Notes: generated by a model not told the origin, from the letters alone. A DNA stretch of 64,000 bases from Todiramphus chloris collaris (GCA_025345505.1 JANVCC010000185.1:1618701-1682700), one strand, 5' to 3'; shown: positions 52,263 through 63,544, numbered from the stretch's first letter. Translations and numbers: made by a program.

Positions 52263-54269
52263 GTATGTCCTAGTGTTAGGTTTCTTGAAATTGTGTGACT
52301 CGGCAAAACCAGTTCAGCGCGTGCTCCCAATGATGAGTGAGCCAATCATGTCATTACTTTTTTTGAAACTGAATTGTTATTTTAGTTTTATTTCCCTTCT
52401 GAGAGGGATTCTAAAACCTGATTTGTTCTGGGGTTTACCAATTGCTTTTGTTTATGTGATGATTTTGAGGAAAATAAATTCGAAGTGAATGGGGGGAAGC
52501 GTAATGATAGCAATTTTATAAACTACTTTGCTGTTCTTTCAGCACGCAAAGTGCTGTCGCCCTCAGGACTGAGGATGTGTAATTTAAAACGTCCTCCGTT
52601 ACCTGGCCAGATCATTAGTGCCAATATGAAATGTCCAACTATTAAAGCATCTTAACATTCTCTGAAAATTAAATATGATGAACTAAGATGGAAAAATCGA
52701 TTAATGGCTTATTGGTGTACTCTTTAAGTATTGACAGCTGCACCGTACACATTAGTTGCTCTTACAATGTTTGATATGTCTGTAAAAGAGTGAGTGTGGT
52801 TGTGTGCATTTTTTTTTTTTTGAGAGCTAGTTATTTAGAAAATGTAGTTGCTGTGATGCTTTCATGGAAAAACATACAGCATTTATTAGCAGGTGCCACT
52901 CTTTCCCTATCAAGTGTAACCTGACTCAAAAAATAACATTATTTGTGTTCATAGTTCTCTTTTTTTTAAATCTGTATCTATTTTTGTACAGTATTATGAT
53001 CAGAAAACAAGAGTGAATATCCAGTCTCTCCTGAGGAATTGTAGTATAATTTTTAAATAATTGTAGAATGTTGGGAATTATAAAATGTGAAGCAAAGCAG
53101 GTTTTTAGATGGTGTCTGTTAACAGCGAGTCCTCCGTGTGGCCGCGTTGGCCGTTCAGGTGTTTGGTAGGGCGCCCCGAGATCCAGTCTTTGCTCAGAGC
53201 AGTGTTCTCTGCATCATTTTAGAATTAGATTTCTTTCAGAACTTTCACCACTGTGCTAAATGTAAGTTCTTGGAGACTTTTTTTCTTTAAAACAAAACAA
53301 AAAATCCCCAAACCAAACAGATTCTCTTCCAATTAAATCTTTTCAGTACTGGTTTATTTTTCACTTGCTTTCTGTGCCAGTGCAGTCGGGGCTGCTGGAG
53401 AAACGTAGCCATCTAGCTCTGGCAGGAAAATGTCACACTTCATTTCAAGGTATCAGAAATCCAGATAATGTTATAGTCTACCTTCTGTTTTTCCCTTTAC
53501 GTTTTGGTGAAGGATAGATGGTTCAAACATTTTGGTAGGTGAATGAAATATATAATCAACCGGAAAGTGCAAATTTAAATTCATGAGGTTTTTTCACAGT
53601 CACTTTCAAATTTTTTAATGATCGCTTTCTCCGTGTCAAAAGAAACACACATCAGCTTCACGGAACCACTGGCTGTGGTGAAAGGCTCGCTTGCTAAATG
53701 CTTATTACTGTCATTACACTGCAAACGTCGGTACCCGAAAAATGATCTAACGGAGCAGTTGTAGGGCTATCTCCCTGATAGCCTTTGTCCTTTCGCGGGT
53801 CTCTTTTCCTGGGAGCCCGATGCCAAAAGGAAAATTAAATCACACTTTCGTTCCAAAGGAAAAGCCGTGCGGGTTTATGAAATATAAATTAAGGCTTAGA
53901 GGAGGAAAAAAGCAGCAACATTTACTGTTTAAATGGGAGATGGCTTCTAACTCGTGATTAAAGAGAGAGATTTTAGTGTCACTTTTAACTCTGGCTAGAA
54001 TACAGTAGGTGGGAACAATTAAAAAGCCACGAGAACTCTGAAATAAGGGCTGTTTGTGCATTCACAGTTCTTATAAACTGAAGAGGATGAAAGAGGCTTT
54101 TTTCTCATTGTCACTTGCTTTCTATGTCTGCTGGTATTATGCCAGTGTATATGGCAAAGGCAGACTTTTTTAAAATGCATGCATGCGGATTAGGGTCAAG
54201 CCCCGTGTATCAGTAATGCAGTAAGGCTCGTCCACAGCGCTGCAGTGAGAGCGCCTACCAACAGCAGCG

Positions 54270-54520
54270 AGATGCTTTAATTGAGACATGCTGTCAAAGT
54301 GACAAACACATTTGCATACAGTCTATTTATTTTCGTTGGAAAGGTCTGCAGTCTGCTGTTGGTTGAACATTCTTAATCAGCTCGCTGTAAGTGAGCCGGC
54401 AGCTAGCTGTCCTATGCTAGGTGCTTCTCTTCATTACATGACAGATTAGCTAAAGGGGGATGGGCTAGCCAGCCAGCAGCAACCTTTAATTTTAACTCAT
54501 TATCTCTCACCCTATAGTGA
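54270..54520. promoter_or_regulatory. Candidate developmental enhancer
   Basis: A 250-base unique stretch with a perfect octamer ATTTGCAT (54310-54317), a TGACAG TALE/MEIS core (54439-54444) next to agattagc, a TCATTA core (54431-54436), a 'cttaatcag' core near 54371, and 'ctttaattttaactcatta' near the end. POU, MEIS and homeodomain cores in one patch are common in neural enhancers. LHX2 is a nearby developmental gene in vertebrates; that this patch acts on it is inference. Confidence 0.4.
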
Positions 54521-56117
54521 GGTAGTTTCTAGATTTTCCAAATACAGTTGTGTATCTGCAGTTGTTAAGCTACAAAAAATACCAGTAAAATATCTTGAAA
54601 TGTCTTTGAATGTATAGTACCTCTGCTGATTGTTCCCCAAAACTCAGCAGCAATTATCTAACCGTGTGAGGTGCTGTAGTGTTGTAGCTCATCTTGGCAA
54701 GTGGTTATCGGGCATTGTTTGAGAGGGTTGTTTATCGTGGAATTGTTTTAATGGTGCTTTCTGTCATTTTTCACTGTGGGAAAGCTCTCCTTGATTGTGA
54801 AAGGAAGGATTTTAGCCAGGTGGCCCAGGGCAATGCAATGAACATTTAAACAAAGTGTTCTTAAAAAAAACTACATGAGGAGAGTGAAGTGGAAGGGCAT
54901 GACCATGGCTTTTTCCCTGGTTTGGCTTTGCCTGCGTTTTGGTTTACTTGGGGTGTACGTTTACCATTCACCCTCAGATCAATCGAGTAGAAGGAACACT
55001 CATCATGGACTCAGAGGCAATAGCACTGTGCTCAACAAGTAGCAAGAGCAGTACAGGCAACTAAGGTTTAGTGAGTGGGGAGAAGAGGAAACAATTTCCA
55101 AGCCAGAAAAAGAGATTCAAATAAATGGTATGTAGTACTGAATAGTACTTTCTGATTTGGGGAAGGTTAAGGTTAGTTACAGGAGAAGAGAGGATGCTGC
55201 AGAGAACATCCTTTGTGAATGTCTTAATGGCACTTGCTTGCTTCTGGCTTTTTGTCTTAAAAACTGACCGGAACTTACTTAAAACTTCAGAACACGTGCT
55301 GCATGTTCAGCTACCCACACCTACTGCCATGGCTGTCCTTGGGATCCTTCCCAGTGGTGCCAGCAGGGCAAGCAACATGAGCACACTAACCCCTGAGCTG
55401 GACAGAGTGGGACAGCTGACTCAGGTGCTTGTAGCTTTTGCTCCCGTGAATGCGCTCCCACTTTTCTGGTAGAATGTGCATTTTTATCTTTGACATCTTC
55501 AGCTGTTTGTTTGGAGAATCGGTGCCACACTCTGCCACTGTGACTGTTCTGACCAATTCCTTGGCCAAGCAAGCAGCTCTTAGGGGATCCCTTGGCAGGA
55601 CCCACCCCTTGAAACACTGAGATCTGTTGTGATGCTGCACGTTTAGTCTGGGTTGGTTTTCTGGTGGGGTGGGTGGAGAATGTTGTTTGGCTGTTGCTTT
55701 GGTTTTGTTGTTTGGTTTTTTAATTAACGTTCATTGTCACCTAATGGCTGCAGAAATTTTAGTCCTCTTGATTGTTCATAAGTCTTATCACTTTATCTTC
55801 AAAATAAGGAAGAATGACTGTCTGAATACAGACCTTTTCATAGTGGTTTTTAGATTCTGAGTTTGCATTAGCAGTGCTTCTGCCAGAGATTTCAGTTTCC
55901 ATGTCTGAACTGGAGTGAGCTGCAGTGATACAGGTGCTGCACAGAACATAATGTTAAGCATCCTTAGATCTCTTCCAGTTTGTGACTTTTCATCGAGTGA
56001 TTGATCTGTATTGCAGTTCAATTCTGTCTGATTTCAGAAGTATGTTGTTTGAGGAGTCCTTAGTATCTCTACAGCCTGAACAAATGCAACAATTTACACA
56101 TTGCCCTTAAGCCACAA

Positions 56118-56135
56118 AAAAAAAAAAAAAAAACC
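56118..56135. repeat. Poly-A run
   Basis: Uninterrupted A run followed by ccaccc and further A-rich sequence; no retroposed body recognised upstream. Confidence 0.85.
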
Positions 56136-59100
56136 ACCCAAACAAAAAACAAAGAACAAGACATTTTCCTTTTTTCAAGACCAAAATATCCTGACAAGGT
56201 TATTAGGGGGGCTTGATTTTTTGAAGTTTTTTTGAGGCAGAAGTCTCAAATATTTAGAGTATTTGGGTAAGTGACACATGTTACATGTGTTCTAGTCAAA
56301 AAGCAGAGCCTGGGAAATACAGGCATCTCCTTAACGATGGTGATTGTATAACTGCCTCAAGCAGCTCTCCAAATATCATGCTGAGTTTTTCAGGAGCAGC
56401 TTTCGCAGTTCTCTTATATGGATTTATTTATGCATTATCTAAAGCAAAAGAAACAAAACAAACCCCTTTAATGTATAAACTGATGATTTTGCTGAGGGAG
56501 AAAGGTAGGTTACTCTCTGAATCCGATCCTTAGGTACTTTTTCTCTCCAGAAGGGTGCTGACTGTTAGGCCACTGGTGCCCTGGCGCTGGCTGGGGTGAA
56601 GCCCTGCCCTGCCTGTTCCACAGCCAGGAGGAGAAATGCTCCAGGATTTTTAGGTTTTGGAGACTTTGCTTCAGTGAGCAGATAGACAGGACCCTTTAAC
56701 TGCTGCAATTGTGTGTCTTGGCCTGTGTTCATACAGCTCCGAGCCTGCGCTGCTGGACAGCCTGAGACTGTGGCTGTCCCGTGCTCGAGCAGTGCTGAGT
56801 GCCTGGCAGAGCTGAGCCCCTCTGCTTGGGGAGGAAAGGGGGCACTTTATATTCCAAAAATAGACTTGTTTTTAACATGTCTTTTTCCTGATGAAGCCTC
56901 TGCATCTATCCACGCTGCTTCCACTCCTGCACCCCTAGTCAAAGCTTCATTTCTCTGAAATGTTGCACTGCCTGCTTCTACCAGAGCCTCCCTGTTCACA
57001 CAGGCTCATTACCTGTGCCCAGGCTCGCCATCAGTCTTGGAGAGGTGGGGCTGAGCCTGCAGTCTATAAAAACAAATCCATACTGAGGAACAGTCTTTCT
57101 CCAGTGCTTTTATGCAGTCAGTAGCACAACTGATCTAGTACAATTAAAACAACAAATGATAAGCTGCCACAAACATCATTTGTTGGGAAAGGGTATCACT
57201 GTAATAGAAGCAGTTACACTGGCAGTTCTGTTCAGCTCTCTAATTGTTTCTATTACAATCAGAACGTCTTTTGTCAGCTTAGGTGTGTTTATGTTTCTGT
57301 GGCTTATTTTTATTTACCAGCAAATAGAATATTTTTTACCATTTACGTATCAAAAGGTAAAGCTTAAGAAAATACAAAAGACTCTTCCAAGCAAATCTTT
57401 ACTTCAGGAGATTCAATCATATTCCATTCTTGATGCAAACTGAGAGAATTAATATTCTGGAGGCTAATGTAAATAACTGTGAAACAAATGGAGACTGTTC
57501 TTGTACTAAAGCAGCTTATCTGACGGTGAAAAGACTTGTCCAGGTTCTATTCCCAGCTGGGTCTTACTGCTGTTAATTTTTTGCAGGCCACAGATTGGAA
57601 ATTGCCATCTTATTTGCTGTTTTGAACATTCCCTATAAGGGAACACGTTCATTTTCCCCATTCATGATCTGCACTTAGACATGCAGAACAAACAACGCTG
57701 CTTTGTTGGGCAGGTTTCTTCTGCAAGGAGATTAAACGGCATTAAGAGGTCAGGGGGAAGCTGGGGAGAAAACCAGCCAGCTACATTCCAGAAATGCAAA
57801 ACTGGATCGCTGAGGCCAGAGGTAGCAGAGGGAGGGATTATCTCCAGGGTAAAAGAGATGAAGTCGGGAAGGGAGGAAGGCTCCTCTGCCAGACCCCGTG
57901 ACTCCCTTCACACCCAGGTGCGTTGGAACAATAGCAGATTCCCCTGGATCACAGCAGGCATTGTGTGGCACTGAGGTAGAAACCAAAGGGGAAAGGGGAA
58001 AGCAAGTTCATTTTCTGGTATTCCTGCAACTGTACGCTGTGGTGGAGAAGGCAGCCTCCTGTTCTTCCTGCTCTGAGCTGTTCTGACAATAGAGATACCT
58101 TCATTAAGAAAATGAGCTTCCATTGCACTCTTCCCCGCTGATGAGCAGCTTGGTCTCCCTGTTCTTTTCCACTGAGCCACGTGGAATTTCCTCCCTTTCT
58201 CTATTTATTCTCTATGGATTTAGGAAGCATGTAAGCCTAGTTCTTTAAAATAATTTTGCCTTCAGAAAGCATATTTTCGACCCTCGTTCTCACTCCTTTC
58301 TTTGACTGTTCCTTTCAGAAAGGAATTCACTGTTGCTCAGTAAAAGTCACCTTGTAAGAAAGGCAAATGTATTGGATCACTTGTCCATCTAATGTCTACT
58401 TGAGTCCCATTAGGTTCCTAGGGGACAGCATTCTTAGTCAGGGGAATAAAACCAATGTCAATGGACAAGAAAATAATTCATTTGATTGAAATTCTGCTCT
58501 GTGGTTTGCAAGATTTGCAGAAGTGGCAGTCCATGGGATAGGAGTTGTCTAACTAAAAGACTTGCACTCTTGTCATGCGTGTAAATATTTGACAAGTGAG
58601 ACCTGGCACTCTCTTTAGGAAGATGTACACCACCTGCAGAGCATGCCCAAAGGTTACTGCCTCTCATGCACTCACTTGCCTGTATTTTCTAATGAGCAAC
58701 CAGACAGCTCTATCTTCTTCAGCGGCTCCAGCAACGTACTACGTGTGGAGTTTGTGCGATGTAGGAATTCATACTTTGCAGTAAGATTACATGGCTCCAG
58801 TCCTGCATCCAGCAGATGTGTTCATCCATGGAAAAGCACACGTTGGACTGTGGCTTTTAGTGTTTTCCACTCTCTTGGCATTTCAAGAGCCTCTTAAACA
58901 GGGATGTTCAGAATACATACGCTGCCCCAGGTACATGCAAGTCCGATGCCGTAACACTTGGCTGTATGAAGAAAATCCTGTGGTTGAGCTGACCTCCTAG
59001 GGCTCTGTGACAAGCAGTAGCCTCTGTAACGTGTCTGCAGAAATTCCTTGTTAGTCCTGTTATGTTGAGGAACCCATAAATATCTTGTAGTGAGTACCTT

Positions 59101-59861
59101 GGTCCATCATTGCTGGCGGAAGAAGAATTGCGCTTTATAAATAATACATACCTATAAGATAAATACATCAATACATGCAAGGCTAACCAAATCACCTAGA
59201 TTGACAACTTGAGGAAAGCTCAGAGGGTCTTATGCATGACTTGCTTAGTCCATCAATGTTGATCAGCATCCAGAAGCTTCTTATGTATTACTTATGAAGT
59301 TGATACGTGCAGTTAGGCCAGAACTGTCTGCATTGACCTCTGGGCCCCTGGATTAAACTAGAAGATTAAAGGGAGAGAGTGTGTGAAACATGATTCTTCT
59401 GACTGCTAACCCTCCTCTGATGGCTTGTTTGGCCAGGCATGTTTTGGACCTGCCCTTCGGAGCTGGCCTGATTAATGCCAAGTAAACAGTCACGGCGCCC
59501 CGTGCTGCGGGTAGAGGAGCCCTGTACTTCTGTGCGTGCGTCTGGAGGAGCATCCCCCTAATTACAGACTGCCTCAGTGCCTGATGAAGCTGAGCGGAGT
59601 AGATAGTGCTGTTTACAGAACTCCTTAAATGAGACACCATCTCTTTTTTTTCATTTTTCTTTTTTTTATCCCTGTAGAAGTACTCTGTTTGCTAGAGAGG
59701 AGTAGCTGTTAAAATATAATAAGGGATTTGTCCATTTTCCAACATTTTAAATCATGTAGGTTGCATGATCTGCCTGATTTGAATTCCAGTATCAGGCCCA
59801 GAGAAAGCCCAGTGTAAAGCTGGCAAAATGACCGGTTAAGAAAGAAAACACACACAAAATA

Positions 59862-59887
59862 GCGCGGCTTTTTTCTTTGTATTTAAT
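59862..59887 (-). terminator. Poly(A) signal of the minus-strand gene
   Basis: On the minus strand ATTAAA (complement of 59882-59887) is followed about 22 bases later by a U/GU-rich element (complement of 59839-59860: ttttgtgtgtgttttcttt). That is the standard order and spacing of a functional cleavage site. It lies about 130 bases beyond the stop codon at 60017-60019, giving a short 3' untranslated region. Confidence 0.6.
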
Positions 59888-60016
59888 ATTGCATTGCTGG
59901 ATTTTCCAGTATTTTAAATGAAAAATATATGTAGTTAGTTCCATGTTGACAATGTCCTTGAGGATTTGACAGTGAGATTTTCCAGCAGTTGCTCTTCGTT
60001 AGAATCCTGGTGGTGT

Positions 60017-60271
60017 TTAATAAGGCAGCCGAACTGCTGGCACCTTCGGTTCTTGTTTGTTCTCCGAGGGCTCGGGGCTGCTGCAGTAAGCACATCGACC
60101 AGGGCTGATCATTACAAGGGCGTACGCCACCATGAATAAAAATGTCACACGTTTTCCCATCTCACAGCGGTACAAAATGTCAGTCCTGTCAAACAGACAT
60201 TGCAGGTAGCAGTGAGCAGTCAGTACAAATTGGGAAGCCGAATATTCCCCCAGCTTTCTGATATTCTTCAT
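60017..60271 (-). CDS. Putative nested gene, terminal coding exon (84 aa)
   Basis: No family recognised. After an excellent minus-strand acceptor (branch-like ctaat and ttaac, then tgtttttcttctgcttcag) the frame runs 84 codons to TAA. Counted in this exon: Cys at 21, 25 and 36 (HCYLQC, YRCE), basic GKR at 39-41, hydrophobic VTFLFMVAYALVMI at 42-55, Cys pair CAYC at 60-63, then a polar tail ending RLPY. The hydrophobic stretch is short for a membrane helix, so a single-pass or tail-anchored protein is possible but unproven. Codons look protein-like: about eight CpG-containing codons are present while the neighbouring intron has none. A poly(A) signal follows downstream. The exon is antisense to DENND1A. 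Confidence 0.55.
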   Translation of the reverse strand: MKNIRKLGEYSASQFVLTAHCYLQCLFDRTDILYRCEMGKRVTFLFMVAYALVMISPGRCAYCSSPEPSENKQEPKVPAVRLPY

Positions 60272-60460
60272 CTGAAGCAGAAGAAAAACAGTTGTTAACC
60301 TATTAGTTGTGATTTTAAACTCTGCTGAGATAGTAGATGGATAGACTTTAACACATGGGGATAAATATATTCTTTGGGTCTGGGATTTTTTGCAACCCAT
60401 CTCTCCATCCATGTATGTTGAGAAACAGCTAGAATGCAAACAAGCCACTGCAAAATATAC
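60272..60460 (-). other. Putative in-frame intron of the nested gene (189 bp)
   Basis: Bounded by gag|gtatat and cttcag on the minus strand. It is 189 bases long and contains no stop in the reading frame, so retention would add 63 residues rather than truncate the protein. It lacks CpG and is AT-rich at third positions, which favours intron over exon. Alternatively the two flanking exons and this block are one exon. Confidence 0.45.
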
Positions 60461-60577
60461 CTCATTTTGGTAGAAGTCCTTTGGAAACTTGAACATCATC
60501 TCAATGAGATTCTCTCTCAAACCTTTCCCTGTTTTATCTCTGTGAGCAGTTCTGAAAAAGCCCTCCTTGCTGTTCTC
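60461..60577 (-). CDS. Putative nested gene, internal exon (39 aa)
   Basis: Minus-strand acceptor ggattgctag, 117 bases (39 codons, phase 0 both ends), donor gag|gtatat. The product starts ENSKEGFFRTAHRDKTGKG and ends FKFPKDFYQNE; it is strongly charged, with helix-prone LRENLIEMMFKF in between. The codon just before the exon, in the same frame, is a stop that falls inside the acceptor, so the exon must be spliced to be read. It joins the terminal exon in phase 0. No homologue comes to mind. Confidence 0.5.
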
Positions 60578-60801
60578 CTAGCAATCCAGAAAGGGCATGG
60601 TTCAATGAGTTAAGGGACTTTTCTTTCATGGTCCTTTCATCATAAGTTTGCAGACCATCACAACAGACAATTGTGAGTTTATTCTCTTTCTGTACAAACC
60701 TAAGTTATGCTGCTTTCAGGCTAAGGCTTATTATTCCACACAGAGTCCCTAGGACAGGTTATTTTCTGAGTGTCAGATGTGCCTTCGTACCACGAACGTA
60801 C

Positions 60802-60864
60802 CTGTGTGTGCACTGTGTTATTCAGCCAGGATTGAGGCATGAATGTTGTTGTTGGTACTTCAGG
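60802..60864 (-). CDS. Putative nested gene, internal exon (21 aa), uncertain
   Basis: Sixty-three bases, phase 0 both ends, ending in a perfect donor cacag|gtacgt on the minus strand. It encodes PEVPTTTFMPQSWLNNTVHTQ in part, with a possible N-glycosylation sequon NNT. A long pyrimidine-rich tract precedes it, but the acceptor would be the rare gag. Alternatively the pyrimidine tract is itself coding and reads as a hydrophobic signal-like stretch (FFCYFFDIFHFLLHC), making this an upstream exon; no ATG was found close by. Confidence 0.33.
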
Positions 60865-61124
60865 CTCCAGAAAAATGCAGTGCAAAAGGAAGTGAAAAAT
60901 ATCAAAGAAATAACAAAAAAATGGTACCAAGTCACAAGTGGTTGCCCTAAGGGTCAAAGATAGCAGATAAAATTGCTGCAGTGCTCTATGTAAAAATGAG
61001 TATCTCAAAGACATCTACTTAGAAGCCCATTCTGTAAGTAGGAATGTCTCTGTTTTTTCCCCGATACTTTTTCAGAATCAGAAAATGGTGTGGGCATTTG
61101 AGGTAGGGAGCTGTTGCCAATTCC

Positions 61125-61330
61125 CCCCTGGCCCGAAGCGCGTTGATCGCCGCAGCAAACGGCAGCGGGAGGCTCGGCAAGGAGCTCCTCTCAGAGCTCT
61201 CCACACACGGAGCAGCCGCTGCAGCTGGCCTGGAAGATGCCAGCCTGCCCCTGCCTTCCGCCTGCCGCTGCCCGCTGCCGCTGCCCGCTGCCACCTCTAG
61301 CCACCCGGGGCCTCGCGGCACAGAAACAAA
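61125..61330. promoter_or_regulatory. Short CpG island with plus-strand donor
   Basis: About 200 bases with roughly 18 CpG and close to 68% GC, counted by eye, in AT-rich surroundings. On the plus strand the island ends in a good splice donor, aaacaaa|gtaaga (exon end at 61330), as expected for a first exon of a plus-strand transcript. On the minus strand it lies inside the putative nested gene and could be its promoter if the exon at 61910 is not part of the same transcript. Confidence 0.6.
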
Positions 61331-61909
61331 GTAAGAAGCAAAATGTGTGAGGCTTTTCTGAACCAGAACGACTCTAGATTGGATTAAATGTTTTGTAGGC
61401 ATCTGTTTTCTGTGGGAAGAGATGCCTACTGCACACAGCTTAGCTGCCAGTGGTCTGCAGCCACCGGAGATCTGTGCCAGGCAAACAAGAGGCTGTTGAC
61501 AGTCATCTCCTTGGGAAAATGTCAGGACTCTTCAAACTGCAGAGTGTCAAATACTATCAGTTTAATAGTTAGATTTTTTTTTTTTTTCCACAATGTTAAG
61601 ATTAAAGAAAAGAAATAGAACTAAGTGGTCAGCACCTCGGATTGTACCAGTACCATCTTTTGTGGGGTTTGGACTGCTCGTTTGTGCAGTATATGAACTT
61701 CTGTCACTGGAGCTAGGAAGCAAGCAGAAGTCTTGACAGGTCTTTAAACCAATTTCTTCCCTGTTAATAAAGAGTGAGTTTCCCCTTGGTGGCTCTGGGA
61801 TGGAGCCGTGCATCTTTGGCCCTGTTCCATGACCCCAGGTATGACTCAGATGCCTGAAATAAAGATCCTTATTCACTATTAGGGGAAACAGGAGCTTATA
61901 GCCACTTAC

Positions 61910-61963
61910 CTTACATTTCTTTCTCTTACTGTCTGCTTCTGTCATGTAATGGAAGATTCCTGG
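61910..61963 (-). CDS. Putative nested gene, upstream exon (18 aa)
   Basis: Fifty-four bases between a good minus-strand acceptor (gtccttacctttctag) and a perfect donor aag|gtaagt, open in phase 0 only, encoding PGIFHYMTEADSKRKKCK. An ATG lies at codon 7, so this may also be the translation start, giving a basic N-terminus MTEADSKRKKCK. It joins the next candidate exons in phase 0. No other frame is open through it. Further upstream exons may lie beyond the window. Confidence 0.45.
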
Positions 61964-62434
61964 CTAGAAAGGTAAGGACGTAGTCTTTGTTTGTCTCATT
62001 AAATTAATCAGAGTGTTTAATTGTGGCAATCTCTGCCCCTTTCATAAATTCTTGGCACAGCTATAGGCATTGCTACGTTTTTGCCAGATTCATTCTTCCT
62101 TCCCAATCTACAAATATGGCTTGAAGAATGAGGCATCCCTTAAAACATGGAGATTATTTTTATCACAGGACCCAGCAGATTTCTGTTGAAGTATTTCAGA
62201 GTGTAAATTAAAAATATATGCTGTAAAGTATACACTGTTCTTGTCATCCCAGTTTGTGAGCTGTGCATATGGGAGTATGTAAAAAGTAGTGTGCGCGCTG
62301 CGCAGGGATCTGGTTGGATAATAAAACAGCTGCCTCATAGACTCCATCTGCTTTCTGTACTGAATCTTTTTAGGTACCATACATTTTTCAGTGTTGTTAT
62401 TTTCTCCTTTTTTTTTTTTTTATTGAATGTTCAG

Positions 62435-62503
62435 TTGAGGTCCAGCATATTCTTCCAAAGTCAGCACTTCAGATCTCTGGCAGCATGGTCTGTTTGAGCA
62501 CAG
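62435..62503 (+). other. Plus-strand exon-like block (69 bp)
   Basis: A long poly-T tract and gaatgttcag precede it, and cacag|gtacgt follows: both splice sites are strong. Its length is divisible by three, but the frame DENND1A would use meets TGA after 20 codons (LRSSIFFQSQHFRSLAAWSV). It could be a poison or alternative terminal exon of DENND1A, or exon 2 of a transcript starting in the CpG island at 61.1-61.33 kb. Not proven to be expressed. Confidence 0.3.
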
Positions 62504-63544
62504 GTACGTTCCGGACAGTGCATCTCTCTCCCATGTCTGATTGTCCCTAAAGCATACTAGCAATCTTGAACTTCTAGAGGAAAGAAGATACTCACGTAGA
62601 TAAGCTTTGCCTTGGAAATTATTAAAAGCACCCCTCACTACTAACCGGGAAAGAGCAACACTTCTGTCTGTAGTTACAGTCAAACCAATTTTCATCCAGT
62701 TGTGTTGCCTTCATGCATTTTTTTTCTCGTTGCACTTGTTGCTGCACATGAAATACCATCTCTAATTTACTCAAAAAGGCTCTGTTTTGGATACCACTTA
62801 AAAAAAAGAAATCTCAAGACGTACACAGTTAGTTTAAGATAATATTCTGCTCATCAGCTGTTACCTCACAGACAAAAAAAGTATTTTTGTTAATGTTTTC
62901 TCTGGTATAAAAGACCTAAATAGCTGTGTTGTGAAAGTTCCTTGGGTATGTGATAGCTGCTGTATGAGATGTGGGGTCTATAATTTTTAAATAGTATTTT
63001 TAGAGTGTAAAAGTGAATTGTAAGACTTTTCTTCCTACAGCATCTCATAGCTTAAAATCACTTGTCTGATAATTAGTAAAACAGTGCCAGATCTGCAGTC
63101 AGAAAATTGGCTTTCTGCAATTTTTCTGTCTTGTTGCTTCAGAAGTATTTAGAACAAGACAATTAAGAAAATATCTAGAGTAAAAAGTATGCTGGTAAAC
63201 AGCTCCTGGTGAGAACGTGCTAATGTAGAGATTTCTCCCCTTACAGAAAAGCACTCCAGTATGTACCTCTAGGAACACACCTAGAGTAGCAGTTTAGCAG
63301 CTTTGAGCAGCGTAGCCGTGTGCTGGTTTGTACCATTCAGCCTTACAGCACAGGTAATTAAGTTGATATTCCAACACAGCTTCCCCTCCTGACCTTTTAG
63401 AAACGACATGTTTTGCTGCATTAACAAATTAACTTCAAATCAATGGCTTTCCCAGTAAATATGGTCATTGTATAGTTTGAATATACTTGCATAGCCCATT
63501 CTGGTGACAGATATTAACATCAACATTAAGAATGAAGCTCTGGT

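Noticed and set aside
57541-57572. MIR-like 'gttctattcccagct' word
   Set aside because: Only one short landmark matches; no collinear flank.
62224-62340. Minus-strand block read as YEAAVLLSNQIPAQRAHYF
   Set aside because: Looks protein-like, but no usable donor before the in-frame stop and no join to neighbouring blocks.
62596-62640. Minus-strand block with donor ctac|gtgagt, read as VRGAFNNFQGKAYL
   Set aside because: Acceptor is weak, phase does not fit the exon at 61910-61963, and a competing acceptor lies only about 20 bases on; probably chance.
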